A stretch of DNA of 64,000 bases from Bacteroidota bacterium (lineage in GTDB: Bacteria > Bacteroidota > Bacteroidia > UKL13-3): assembly GCA_030680835.1 (NCBI GenBank), contig JAUXUD010000015.1, positions 1-64,000 of the forward strand, given 5' to 3'. Shown here one piece after another: positions 14,735 through 23,232 of this stretch. The translations under genes and the position numbers were made by a program. Numbering within the stretch: the stretch's first letter is position 1; every line of letters begins with the position of its first letter. The notes under the pieces were generated by a model that made no database searches, was not told where the DNA came from, and was given only the letters and a program-made list of their open reading frames with translations.

Positions 14735-17071
14735 TCATAGACAGTTTTTTAATAAAATATCATAATGTTTTGGATCAGACAGTTCGATAGTTTTCAGCAC
14801 AATACTTACTGCTTCAATACACTCTTGTTTATCTGTGTGTTCGATTGCACTTACTGGATTATAATTGTGAGAAAATTCATTAATAAGCTTGTAAACCTTG
14901 GCACATTCAATGGCAGATATATGTTCCTTCGATGCATTAATCTCACTGATAATTAGTTCCATCTTTTGTTTTTGATCCCTGCTGTCCGGGACTTTAAAAT
15001 CAGCGAAAATATCAAAAAATCTCCTAGCGATATTTCCTATAGAATAAAGATCAGCGAAGTCAGGAGTTGATTTTATAAATTTATTTAGGCAACTAAATAG
15101 AAATTGATATTCGGATTTATATTTACCTAATGTTTTATCAAGCAAACCAATAGATGCCTTTCTTACGTTATCCTCTGTGTAGTTATTTATCATATAAAAT
15201 TCACAAGGCATTGGCTTAATTGGCTTTCCCTCGTTGGATAATTTATAATTAGCCTTGTTTGTATTTGAATTTTTATTAAAGAACCATTCTTTGGTTAGAT
15301 TAAAAAAATGGAAATTATGAGTTGAAATAAATAGCTGTCCTACGTCAGTAAAATGAGTATTAATCAAACTAAAACAATGATAAATAAAATTTGAATCAAA
15401 ACTTGAAATAGGATCATCTATAAAGATTATTCCATTATTTATCTTAAAGTCATTTTCCTCTACCTTGACGATAAAATAGGAAAATGCAATTGCTGTTTTT
15501 TCTCCTTCACTCAAGTTTTTAGCCGCTATGCCATTCCTTGTGATTACGTATCCCTTTTTAGTTTCATCTAAATCCAAAACTATTTCTTCTCTTCCAAAAA
15601 ATTCCCTCAGATGTTTGTTTATTTTACCTATTGCTTCACCTATTTTAGAATTTTGTTTTTCCAAAATTCCGGTTTTCTCCAAATTAATATTTAGCTTTTC
15701 AGAAGCCTCCTTTTCAACTTTGCCACAATCAGTAAACTCTTTGACCATTTTTTTGTAGTCCTCTTTAACTAGCGCGGTGGAAATGGTATGTAATTCAAGG
15801 CTTTCTCGTGCTTTTTTGACCTCCTCGGAATGATTGTTCACTATCTCATTGTGTTTAAGAATAATCTCATTAAGATTTTCAATTTCATTGTTAATGTTTA
15901 GAACATAATCACCAGGTTCTTTTATCATTTCCTGTAAATCTTTATCAAATGGATTTACATTTTTAAGCTCCAAAAGGCTTTCGACATCATATAAAAGCCA
16001 ATCATTGTGTTTTTTAATATTTTCGTTAATTCTATTAATTAACAAATCAAATTGTGGCTTTAAGTCTGGGTTTAGATCACTATTCTCGATATAGCTGTAG
16101 CTAATAATTAGTTCCTTGTTTTTCTTAATTGTATATTCAATAGTGCTTTGTAACTCGGTGTAATCTTTACTAAAATGACGAGACAAGGAATCGAACAGTT
16201 GATTGGTAATAGGATTTTGGCAAAATAAGCAAGTCCCGAATTCGTCCTTTGATTTATGAATCTCAAATCCAGTTTTAACCCAATTATTTAAATCAATATC
16301 AGTCTTTAATCTTTCAAGCGTTTCAGAAACAACTTCTTTTTCTAAAAGTCCTTTCGCTTTAATGTATACATCCTTTAAATTATTGCTAGGTTCAACGGGT
16401 ATTTTCTTAAACAATGGAATCTGATTTCTTGGTTTGCTTTTGCAGATTTGCTCAAATTTATTTTTAATTTCTTCGGATAGCTCTTTATCCTCAAATTTAT
16501 CAATACCAATTTCGATTATTTTTGCTTCGGCTTTCGCTTTATTGTAAGTTTTGTCAAATAAAATATTAGAAATCTCTCTCCCAACCCCTGTTAAAAAGCC
16601 ATTTTTTATTTTCTCCTTTTCGACTTTGTTTATTTTTGATAACTCATACTCTTTTTTTAAAGTTGTGAATTTAGCCTTTAAATCTTCCAATTGTTTCTTG
16701 CTCTCAATATCCTCTTCACTCAAATAAATAATTGCGTTGCAATACTCGGATGGCTCAAATGATATATTATCCGAAATGAAATCTTGGTTGAATACCTTAA
16801 TTTGGAGATTATTGCCCTCAATATGGGAACTTTTAATTGTCAATCCTGAATTTGTAGAAATCTCAAATTCACCATTTTCTGGATAATTCTTAAATATCTC
16901 ATCATCATATCGAATTTCTTTTTCACAGCTTGAAAACACTCTGGATAACGTTGATTTTCCACTCCTATTCCAACCATATATCAAGTTAAATCTTTTGAAT
17001 TCCGGTAATGCGCCCCAGGTAAAATCTTGGTAGATGCCAAAATTCTTGAGCTTATTTATTTTTGTTATCAT
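14735..17071 (-). CDS. AAA_13-type ATPase with zinc hook (RloC/PrrC-like)
   Basis: 778 aa. Walker A GWNRSGKST lies at residues 33-41. Long coiled-coil arms meet at CLFC (Cys281/Cys284), a CxxC zinc-hook-like apex as in Rad50 and RloC. The ABC signature LSEGEK is near 520 and Walker B IIFIDDPISSFDS near 549. The C-terminal about 180 residues hold NIARRFFDIFADF and KLINEFSHNYNP, the pattern seen in AAA_13 proteins. In PrrC/RloC the tRNA-cleaving site uses Arg, Glu and His. Here Arg and His are present, but the Glu position seems to be Asp. I therefore infer a defence ATPase, with anticodon-nuclease activity possible but unproven. It is a single-gene unit between two recombinases. Confidence 0.8.
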   Translation of the reverse strand: MITKINKLKNFGIYQDFTWGALPEFKRFNLIYGWNRSGKSTLSRVFSSCEKEIRYDDEIFKNYPENGEFEISTNSGLTIKSSHIEGNNLQIKVFNQDFISDNISFEPSEYCNAIIYLSEEDIESKKQLEDLKAKFTTLKKEYELSKINKVEKEKIKNGFLTGVGREISNILFDKTYNKAKAEAKIIEIGIDKFEDKELSEEIKNKFEQICKSKPRNQIPLFKKIPVEPSNNLKDVYIKAKGLLEKEVVSETLERLKTDIDLNNWVKTGFEIHKSKDEFGTCLFCQNPITNQLFDSLSRHFSKDYTELQSTIEYTIKKNKELIISYSYIENSDLNPDLKPQFDLLINRINENIKKHNDWLLYDVESLLELKNVNPFDKDLQEMIKEPGDYVLNINNEIENLNEIILKHNEIVNNHSEEVKKARESLELHTISTALVKEDYKKMVKEFTDCGKVEKEASEKLNINLEKTGILEKQNSKIGEAIGKINKHLREFFGREEIVLDLDETKKGYVITRNGIAAKNLSEGEKTAIAFSYFIVKVEENDFKINNGIIFIDDPISSFDSNFIYHCFSLINTHFTDVGQLFISTHNFHFFNLTKEWFFNKNSNTNKANYKLSNEGKPIKPMPCEFYMINNYTEDNVRKASIGLLDKTLGKYKSEYQFLFSCLNKFIKSTPDFADLYSIGNIARRFFDIFADFKVPDSRDQKQKMELIISEINASKEHISAIECAKVYKLINEFSHNYNPVSAIEHTDKQECIEAVSIVLKTIELSDPKHYDILLKNCL

Positions 17072-17221
17072 AAATACGTATATATTCTCTTAATTTAACT
17101 ACTTTGAAACTCCATAATAGCACGAATTATGGTCGCTTTCTATACTGACTCCTTATCTTACAAATTGTAAACTTAAATTAAATAAATTGGATTTTACCTT
17201 TTTTAACCATTCACATCAGCT

Positions 17222-18157
17222 CTATATCAATTTATCAATACTCATATTTTCTATATCTCCCCTCATTTCAGAGGTCGGAAGACATCGTAAATATTGCATT
17301 GTCATTGAAATATCTGAATGTCCAAGTAACTGTTTTAACTTTGCAATATTATTACTTGTTTTTAGAAAATTAACAGCAAATGTGTGTCGAAATTGGTGAA
17401 GGTGAAAATGCACCCCAGAGGATTGAATTAACCTTGTTACCAGATGCTTCAATCCATCATTAGTGAGTTTTTCATCTCGGTTTGAGGAAACAATTAAATA
17501 AGGGGTTGTATAATCCTTTCTCTCTTTAAGATAATCCTTTAAATACAGTATCAATTGAGAATGCAATGGAATATACCTGTTAAGTTTAACTTTTGAAGTT
17601 TCAGCACGAACAGTAAGTGTTTTTCGTTCAAAATCAATATCCCTTACTTGTAAAAAAACAAGCTCATTCCTACGCAATCCACAGAATAAAAGGAAATGAA
17701 AGATCACCAAATTCCTTTTAAATACAAGGATATTCTTATCCGAATTAATCAAGATGGCTGTTAGTATTTTCTCAATTTCTTCCTTTTTTAAGAACTTTTT
17801 ATCTTCATAAACCGGAGTAGGATATTTCAATTCATTCAAAGGGTTCGCTCTGATATATCCTTTCATTTTAAGCCACTCAAAGAAGCTATTAAGCTTACTC
17901 CAATAAGTAGCAACAGTTGATTTCTTTATGCCTATTTTAATAGTTCCTTTTCCTACAATCCTTTTCCTTTGGTCAAGTATTCTAAAAAACTGTGTTAATG
18001 CTGATGTACTCAGTAATTCCAAAGAAATATTTGGTTGTATCTTCATAAACAAAATAAAAGTTTGTCTATATCCTCTCAGGGTTTCAGGGCTTGATTTTTT
18101 AACGAATTCACATTCATACAAAAATTCATCAAAGAGTTGGGATAATTCTTTTTTCAT
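17222..18157 (-). CDS. Tyrosine recombinase (site-specific integrase)
   Basis: 311 aa with complete catalytic set: FCGLRRNELVFLQV (Arg), Lys in TSKVKLNRYIPL, HQFRHTFAVNFL, LGHSDISMTMQYL (His and Tyr). The N-terminal SAM-like domain begins LFDEFLYECEFVKKSSPETL. It differs clearly from the integrase at 13443. Its start lies 41 bp from operator copy D, which also faces the divergent ATPase gene at 18270. Expression of this integrase and of the mobilization ATPase may therefore be switched together. Confidence 0.93.
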   Translation of the reverse strand: MKKELSQLFDEFLYECEFVKKSSPETLRGYRQTFILFMKIQPNISLELLSTSALTQFFRILDQRKRIVGKGTIKIGIKKSTVATYWSKLNSFFEWLKMKGYIRANPLNELKYPTPVYEDKKFLKKEEIEKILTAILINSDKNILVFKRNLVIFHFLLFCGLRRNELVFLQVRDIDFERKTLTVRAETSKVKLNRYIPLHSQLILYLKDYLKERKDYTTPYLIVSSNRDEKLTNDGLKHLVTRLIQSSGVHFHLHQFRHTFAVNFLKTSNNIAKLKQLLGHSDISMTMQYLRCLPTSEMRGDIENMSIDKLI

Positions 18158-18197
18158 CTATCCTTATTATTATTTAATTACAAATCATTTGATAGAT

Positions 18198-18229
18198 ACT
18201 GGATTTCCAACTATTTAGGGAAATCCAGT
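18198..18229. promoter_or_regulatory. Operator-like palindrome, copy D (divergent promoter region)
   Basis: ACTGGATTTCC (18198-18208) and GGAAATCCAGT (18219-18229) are exact complements, 11 bp each, 10-base spacer. This is the most perfect of the four copies. It sits midway between two divergent genes, 41 bp from each start codon (integrase 18157 and ATPase 18270). Confidence 0.7.
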
Positions 18230-18269
18230 CACTTATGACCCCCTATTTGTTTTCATATACTGTTCATAT

Positions 18270-19577
18270 ATGGAAAGCGTTCAGAAACAAATCACACCCA
18301 TAGGCAAGGTTAATTTCAGAAATGATGAAAGAATTTTCGGGATTTATGACAAGGACCGCTTAGGTCATATTTATGCTATCGGTAAGACAGGCGTAGGCAA
18401 GTCAACATTGCTCTTAAACATGGCTGTGAGTGATATAGAGCATAATAACGGATTCTGCATCATTGACCCCCATGGAGATATTGCTGAGAGCATTTTAGAC
18501 TATATTCCGCAGGACCGGATTGAAGATGTTATTTATTTCAATCCAGCAGATATTGAATATCCAATAGCATTTAATCCATTAAAAAACGTCCACCCGGATT
18601 TTCATCATTTGGTGGCCTCCGGTTTAATTTCCACTTTCAAGAAAATCTGGGCAGACAATTGGGGGCCAAGATTGGAGCATATTCTCCGATTCTCACTATT
18701 AACCCTGCTTCAATTCAAGGAAGGCACCCTATTGGATATTCAACCTCTTTTAACTGATATAGAATTCCGGAATAAGGTACTTACACGAATCACAGACCAA
18801 TCACTATTAGTCTTTTGGTACAATGAGTATGACAAATTTTCAAACAGTTTTAGAGCCGAAGCAATCTCACCAATTTTAAACAAGATTGGAATTTTTTCTT
18901 CCAGTTCATTACTCCGTAATATTGTTGGCCAAAAGGCCCGGAGTTTTCATATTCTAAAGGTAATGGATGAAGGAAAGATTTTAATTATTAACTTGGCTAA
19001 AGGCAAGCTGGGTGAAGATGTATCAGCCCTATTAGGTAGCCTCATGGTTACCCAGATTCAACTTGCTGCCCTTTATCGGGCAAGACAACTTGAACATACC
19101 CGCAGACCTTTTTTTCTATATATTGACGAATGCCATTCCTTCATAACCGGATCAATTTCCGATATTCTTTCCGAATCCAGAAAATATGGATTAAGCCTAT
19201 TTCTAACCCACCAATTCATTGACCAGCTTTCTGATGAAATCAGATCTTCCATATTTGGTAATGTTGGAACAATGATTGCTTTTCGGGTAGGCTCAAATGA
19301 TGCTACTATACTTTCAAAAGAATTTCTTCCGGTATTTAATGAGATTGATTTGATTAATCTTCCAAGATATTCAATGTATCTAAAGCTAATGATTAACGGG
19401 GCAACCTCTCAACCCTTTAGTGCAGATACTTTAGCACCTAAAACCATCTCCACTTCATTTAAGAATGAAATTATTCGATATTCTCAACTAATGTTTGGAA
19501 ATAAAAAAATGCAATCCATCGAGAAACAATTAGGAAAAGGAGAAGTAAAACAGGATAATTTATTTAGCAAAACATAA
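18270..19577 (+). CDS. HerA/VirD4-like conjugative ATPase
   Basis: 435 aa. Walker A GKTGVGKST is at residues 38-46, followed by GFCIIDPHGDIAESILDYIP, a hallmark of VirD4/TraG- and HerA-type DNA motors. Walker B is FFLYIDECHSFI near 282-293. ESRKYGLSLFLTHQFIDQL matches the sensor region. There are no transmembrane helices, unlike classical VirD4, so it is probably a soluble DNA pump or second coupling ATPase. The element also carries a membrane-type coupling protein at 23370. The two may act in different steps of transfer or belong to merged elements. Confidence 0.85.
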   Translation: MESVQKQITPIGKVNFRNDERIFGIYDKDRLGHIYAIGKTGVGKSTLLLNMAVSDIEHNNGFCIIDPHGDIAESILDYIPQDRIEDVIYFNPADIEYPIAFNPLKNVHPDFHHLVASGLISTFKKIWADNWGPRLEHILRFSLLTLLQFKEGTLLDIQPLLTDIEFRNKVLTRITDQSLLVFWYNEYDKFSNSFRAEAISPILNKIGIFSSSSLLRNIVGQKARSFHILKVMDEGKILIINLAKGKLGEDVSALLGSLMVTQIQLAALYRARQLEHTRRPFFLYIDECHSFITGSISDILSESRKYGLSLFLTHQFIDQLSDEIRSSIFGNVGTMIAFRVGSNDATILSKEFLPVFNEIDLINLPRYSMYLKLMINGATSQPFSADTLAPKTISTSFKNEIIRYSQLMFGNKKMQSIEKQLGKGEVKQDNLFSKT

Positions 19578-19690
19578 TTTTTTCATACATTTGATTAAAG
19601 AAAGTTCCAAAAGTTCAAGAGGAACTATTCATTCGAGTTTATTTTTGATTTAGTTTTGCTTTAAAATTTTAAATAAATAAAGAGGTAAAG

Positions 19691-20293
19691 ATGATTGAGT
19701 TCAAAGAAGAATTTGTATTTAAAGGTGACACCTCATTGGTTTTATATAAAGATTCAACCTCAATCGTTTTTATTATTATCAAAGAATTCGAAATTGACAT
19801 TAAGAAAAAATCTGGGAGAAAGAGGTTTTGCAATCTTTTTAAACAATTCTATGAGTTTTTCATGGAAGATTTATTTGATGCCTGTGATGATGAAACTATA
19901 GATAGTCTCGATGAAATATTACCTACTCAACAAATACCAAAGGATAAGAAATTAATTTTAAAATTTATTAATGATTTACAAATAAATAAGGATGAAATTT
20001 TCAGAAAATCTTATCTTAAATTCAAAAGTGAAGCTTTGAAAAGTGATTTAATTGAGCATAGAGACAATATAGATGATAGTGTTGGAGATTTAGAGGAGAA
20101 TTTTCTAGAGTCTATCGAGGCCAATACTCCAACTTCTGCAACTCTAGGTTTATTTAGTATTTTATTTTCAAGTTCATATAGGTATATGTCTGATTATGAA
20201 GTTAAATTAGCAGTAAAAAAGAAAATTATTATTTGGGTTCTTATATTAATTATTGGAATTGTTTTTGCCTATTTTTTATCAAAATTACTTTAA
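19691..20293 (+). CDS. Hypothetical tail-anchored membrane protein
   Basis: 200 aa. The N-terminal part is soluble and charged (EFKEEFVFKGDTSLVLYKDS; GRKRFCNLFKQFYEFFMEDL). A single hydrophobic helix ends the chain (IIIWVLILIIGIVFAYFLSK), so it should be inserted by its C-terminus and face the cytoplasm. No catalytic motif is seen. It lies 4 bp from the next small gene and probably forms a two-gene unit. Base composition is lower in GC than the ATPase before it. It may be accessory cargo, perhaps a membrane-associated defence or surface exclusion component, but nothing in the sequence proves this. Confidence 0.6.
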   Translation: MIEFKEEFVFKGDTSLVLYKDSTSIVFIIIKEFEIDIKKKSGRKRFCNLFKQFYEFFMEDLFDACDDETIDSLDEILPTQQIPKDKKLILKFINDLQINKDEIFRKSYLKFKSEALKSDLIEHRDNIDDSVGDLEENFLESIEANTPTSATLGLFSILFSSSYRYMSDYEVKLAVKKKIIIWVLILIIGIVFAYFLSKLL

Positions 20294-20297
20294 AAAT

Positions 20298-20642
20298 ATG
20301 TTAGATTTAATTAGAAGAATTAGCAATAGGAATGCGATTGTTGTTACCGAACGATTGTTAGAAAGAAAAGATATGGAAAAACACAATCTCGGTGAAACTA
20401 AACTGGATTCCGTATTATATGGATTTGCAAAAACCGTTTACACATCATTAATAACAGAGAGTGCTGATGGTTTTGAAAAATACCAAAAACTTCGCTTTTT
20501 CTTAGATAATATTGAGTCAAATGAGCAATTTATTGTTAATTATTTAAAATCTACCTTATGGGACTATAATAGAAGGGTTGAAGATGAAATTGAACGCACC
20601 TGGAAAGAGGCTGGTGACCTTATGAATAAGATTGGAAAATAA
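20298..20642 (+). CDS. Small hypothetical protein
   Basis: 114 aa from the ATG at 20298, 4 bp after the preceding stop. An upstream in-frame ATG at 20253 would overlap the neighbour and adds a hydrophobic, unlikely segment. The product is charged and helical (RNAIVVTERLLERKDMEKHN; VEDEIERTWKEAGDLMNKIG). No family recognised. Tight spacing suggests it works with the tail-anchored protein. Confidence 0.55.
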   Translation: MLDLIRRISNRNAIVVTERLLERKDMEKHNLGETKLDSVLYGFAKTVYTSLITESADGFEKYQKLRFFLDNIESNEQFIVNYLKSTLWDYNRRVEDEIERTWKEAGDLMNKIGK

Positions 20643-20754
20643 ATAATATCACTTTTTAAAAGCTTTTTTTTCTGAATCCAGTAAATATGCTTTAGGAGTT
20701 AAATTACCTGCTAAAAAAGTTTCCTATGCATCTTATACTTTTAATCGAGGGAGA

Positions 20755-20797
20755 AATTTTATACTGGATCCTTTCGAAAAGGATTGAGTATAAAATT
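20755..20797. repeat. Long near-perfect hairpin
   Basis: aattttatact (20755-20765) pairs exactly with agtataaaatt (20787-20797). The interior (ggatcctttcgaaaaggattg) continues as a second stem around ttcgaa. This gives about 43 nt of almost continuous helix. There is no T-run on the forward side beyond AT-rich sequence. It could be a protein-binding palindrome or a structured RNA element. Confidence 0.6.
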
Positions 20798-21079
20798 ACG
20801 GAGGAGATTATTAAACAAAGGGCATTTAAAAAAGAGTGGTAACTATAAGGCACCTGTCTTTTTTAATAGTTCCTTTGTATATCCTGCATTTAAAACTAAA
20901 AAACTTTGCTCACCTTATTTGAAAACGGTTTTTATGAGTGATACAAGAACGAATAAATACCGTTGAGAATGTGGTGAAAGCAAATCAATGCAATGGGTTG
21001 GTTTTGTAACAATATGGCTAAAAGCCTTTTTGGAACAAACCAAACCAGAAGCCCAGAAAAACAAATAATTTGACATAAA

Positions 21080-21110
21080 AAAACGGAGCCGATTAGTCGA
21101 ACTCCGTTTT
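21080..21110 (-). terminator. Terminator of the 21176 lipoprotein gene
   Basis: aaaacggag (21080-21088) pairs with ctccgtttt (21102-21110). On the reverse strand the stem is followed by TTTT. It lies 66 bp past the stop of the reverse lipoprotein gene. Confidence 0.7.
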
Positions 21111-21175
21111 AGCCTATGAAACAAACCCACAATTCTACCCCTAGATTGCAGGCTAAGCGCGAATGTAATAATAAC

Positions 21176-21808
21176 CTAGAAGTTTTCCCCATCTAATCTC
21201 CACCCATCATCAAATTTAACAAATTTGGCTTTTCTGGCTTCCGACTGTCCAATTTGATATTTACTTCCTAATACTTCACCAACTGGTGTAATTACTGAAA
21301 CACTCCTGGTATATTCGACACTAGCACTATTGTTCGCAGGGTCTTCAAGTATACCGGTAATTTCTCCCAAACCCCATTGAGCAACCTCTAAACTCATATT
21401 ATACCCATTAGTACTGCCAAAATATCTCATTCCCTCCTCTGTTATAGAACCCACAAAACCAACATCTCGTGGTTCATTATTTACATTTCTTTGTACCATA
21501 CTAAAGGTTACCCATCCTTTTTCTTCAAGCTTCTTAAAGATTGCTAAGTCATATTGCCAACCCCCGCCATCATTTTGATAGTGAACGAAATCCCAAATAG
21601 ATAAAGGATATTTAGTTCTTAAAATTTCCTCAGCTTTGCTCCTAGATAATTTCCCGTCATCTTGCACAACAGCAGGTTTATCCTCCTGGGCTGGTTGGCT
21701 CACCTGTGTTTGTTCCTCGGCATTACTTTTTGGCAAGGTTCCGGTATCACACGAGTAAAATCCTATCGTAAGAACCGAAAATAGAATTGAAAATATTGTA
21801 TTTTTCAT
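21176..21808 (-). CDS. Predicted lipoprotein, unknown function
   Basis: 210 aa. Signal sequence MKNTIFSILFSVLTIGFYSC ends in a lipobox with Cys20, so the mature protein should be lipid-anchored. A Gln/Glu-rich linker (NAEEQTQVSQPAQEDKPAV) leads to a mixed domain (SRSKAEEILRTKYPLSIWDF; GGWQYDLAIFKKLEEKGWV; FVKFDDGWRLDG). No enzyme motif is visible. It lies in the mobile element downstream of another exported protein gene on the same strand, so both may be cargo for the cell envelope. Confidence 0.65.
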   Translation of the reverse strand: MKNTIFSILFSVLTIGFYSCDTGTLPKSNAEEQTQVSQPAQEDKPAVVQDDGKLSRSKAEEILRTKYPLSIWDFVHYQNDGGGWQYDLAIFKKLEEKGWVTFSMVQRNVNNEPRDVGFVGSITEEGMRYFGSTNGYNMSLEVAQWGLGEITGILEDPANNSASVEYTRSVSVITPVGEVLGSKYQIGQSEARKAKFVKFDDGWRLDGENF

Positions 21809-21895
21809 ATTTGATATTTAAACCTACTCGTCTGGCTTTTCGGATTACGCCCCATACTTCTTAAAAGGGTGTTCTGGTTGTCCCTTCTTAAATTA

Positions 21896-22465
21896 CTATC
21901 TTAGCTTTATATACAGTTCACTTTTGTAGGTATCCTTTAATAAATACCAATTTAATTCGACCATACACATTTCCGCATTATTAGAACCAACTCCTTTTAT
22001 CCTCAGTACCTCAATTAGAACGGCTTTGTCATCTCGCGACCTACAGAAATAAAGATGTCCCTCCTGAGCATTAACATATCGACCTTCTCCTATTGGTTCT
22101 CCATTGAATGCCGGAAAATCCATATCAATTATAGCTTTACTTCCAGCTTCTTTGGTCATTAAAACCATCTTTTTCCCTAAATCAACCATATCGCCACTAT
22201 ACTGTTTGTTATTTACGATTGAGGGAGTCGCCCATAGCCTCCCATTCTCTAAAAGAAAGTCGGCATTGGATAATGACGATGCCTTATTTTCCCAGTCAGA
22301 GGAGTATAAAATAATTGTTTGATTTTGAATGTTCACTCCATTCACATCACAAAATCCGATTTGCCGGTGGTTGTTAATAAAAGTTTCACCGAAGCCAGGA
22401 GTATCCTTTTTTATTGAAAAGGAAGTGAATAAAGTAACCAGTAGTAGCAGTGTTATTGTTTTCAT
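21896..22465 (-). CDS. Secreted hypothetical protein
   Basis: 189 aa from the ATG at 22465, which places the signal peptide (MKTITLLLLVTLFTSFSIKK) at the N-terminus. An ATG at 22486 would prefix seven extra residues. The mature chain has mixed strands (RQIGFCDVNGVNIQNQTIIL; GEGRYVNAQEGHLYFCRSR; VELNWYLLKDTYKSELYIKL) and two cysteines. No family recognised. It is transcribed toward the lipoprotein gene 87 bp downstream. Confidence 0.6.
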   Translation of the reverse strand: MKTITLLLLVTLFTSFSIKKDTPGFGETFINNHRQIGFCDVNGVNIQNQTIILYSSDWENKASSLSNADFLLENGRLWATPSIVNNKQYSGDMVDLGKKMVLMTKEAGSKAIIDMDFPAFNGEPIGEGRYVNAQEGHLYFCRSRDDKAVLIEVLRIKGVGSNNAEMCMVELNWYLLKDTYKSELYIKLR

Positions 22466-22548
22466 AGATTTAAAATTAAGAAACAAATATAAAAATAAGT
22501 AACATATATGTTAACAATAAGTCACAATTATTTTTCCACTTTTCGTCA

Positions 22549-22788
22549 ATGGATGAAAAGCTATTCCTAAAGAAATTGGGACAGAACATCAGGAGAATAC
22601 GAAAAGAAAGGAAACTTACACAAGTTGAGTTAGGCTATAGATGCGATTTTGAAAGACCAAGCATGAACCGTATAGAAGCCGGTAATACAAATCCTACTGC
22701 ATTAACTTTAAAAAAACTGGCAGAAGCTTTAGAAGTTTCAATTGAAGAATTCTTCAAATTTGAAACAAAAGAAAAATCTAAAAAATAA
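22549..22788 (+). CDS. XRE-family small regulator
   Basis: 79 aa, essentially a single Cro/C1-type helix-turn-helix: LGQNIRRIRKERKLTQVELG, then RPSMNRIEAGNTNPTALTLK, KLAEALEVSIEEFF. Such minimal repressors often control transfer genes. It sits at the edge of the candidate oriT/iteron region and 445 bp before the mobilization operon's small membrane gene, on the same strand, making it a likely regulator of that operon. Confidence 0.85.
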   Translation: MDEKLFLKKLGQNIRRIRKERKLTQVELGYRCDFERPSMNRIEAGNTNPTALTLKKLAEALEVSIEEFFKFETKEKSKK

Positions 22789-22798
22789 ATTTTTACCA

Positions 22799-23125
22799 GG
22801 GGTTCGGGGCAGGATGCCCCGCAAGATACTGTGTTCCGCCAATGAAACAGCTCACTGTTCATGGCGGAACACAGTATCTTGCACCCTAAAAATTCTACTG
22901 TTCAAGTCCTAACAATTTCTTTTTTCCCTATTGATATTTTCTGTTCAATTAGCAATTTGTTTCCAATCATTTTGTTCAAGTAGCAACATATTTCAACTCA
23001 ATTTTGTTCAACCCGAACAATCATAATTTTTGATTTAATTTATCTCTGTCTTAGTACCAATACTTAAGTCAATATTTCAGTTCATTTAAACATTATTTTG
23101 TCATGCTGTTCACCTGCTGAACATG
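22799..23125. other. Candidate oriT/iteron region upstream of mobilization genes
   Basis: Gene-free from 22789 to 23232. It contains a small hairpin ggggca-gga-tgcccc (22806-22820). A perfect 21-bp inverted repeat follows (22821-22841 with 22862-22882, 20-base spacer). Then come four repeats beginning TGTTCAA (or TGTTCA) at 22899, 22942, 22973 and 23005, two of them continuing with TAGCAA, spaced 43, 31 and 32 bases. A tgttca-cctgc-tgaaca palindrome lies near 23107. A strong inverted repeat plus iterons beside coupling protein, MobC-like and relaxase genes is what an origin of transfer looks like. No nic site could be identified by eye. Confidence 0.5.
22821..22882. repeat. Perfect 21-bp inverted repeat
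   Basis: Arms 22821-22841 (gcaagatactgtgttccgcc plus a) and 22862-22882 are exact complements around a 20-base spacer. There is no following T-run, which argues against a simple terminator of the XRE gene. It is more GC-rich than its surroundings. Likely a protein-binding palindrome, possibly for the relaxosome. Confidence 0.85.
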
Positions 23126-23232
23126 TTGATTATCAATCAATGACAGATTGACTAAAGCCATTCCATTGGCATAGGAATTGAAAATCTTTCTTCATTATCT
23201 GAATTCCTTTTCACTTTAACCCAATTAAATTA

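Larger units (their letters stand above)
20643..21175. other. Gene-free stretch with hairpins
   Basis: About 530 bases. An open but start-less frame near 20655-20787 includes SESSKYALGVK, faintly like a stretch of the 18270 ATPase, and may be decayed coding sequence. A long hairpin occupies 20755-20797 and a terminator 21080-21110. I see no intact gene. Confidence 0.4.

Noticed and set aside
20784-20966. 60-aa ORF in the gene-free stretch
   Set aside because: It starts inside the long hairpin, has a basic low-complexity peptide and no operon context.
22899-23010. Regularly spaced TGTTCAA repeats might be a CRISPR array
   Set aside because: The repeats are only about 7-13 conserved bases, the spacing is uneven (43, 31, 32) and there are no cas genes. 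They fit iterons or relaxosome sites better.
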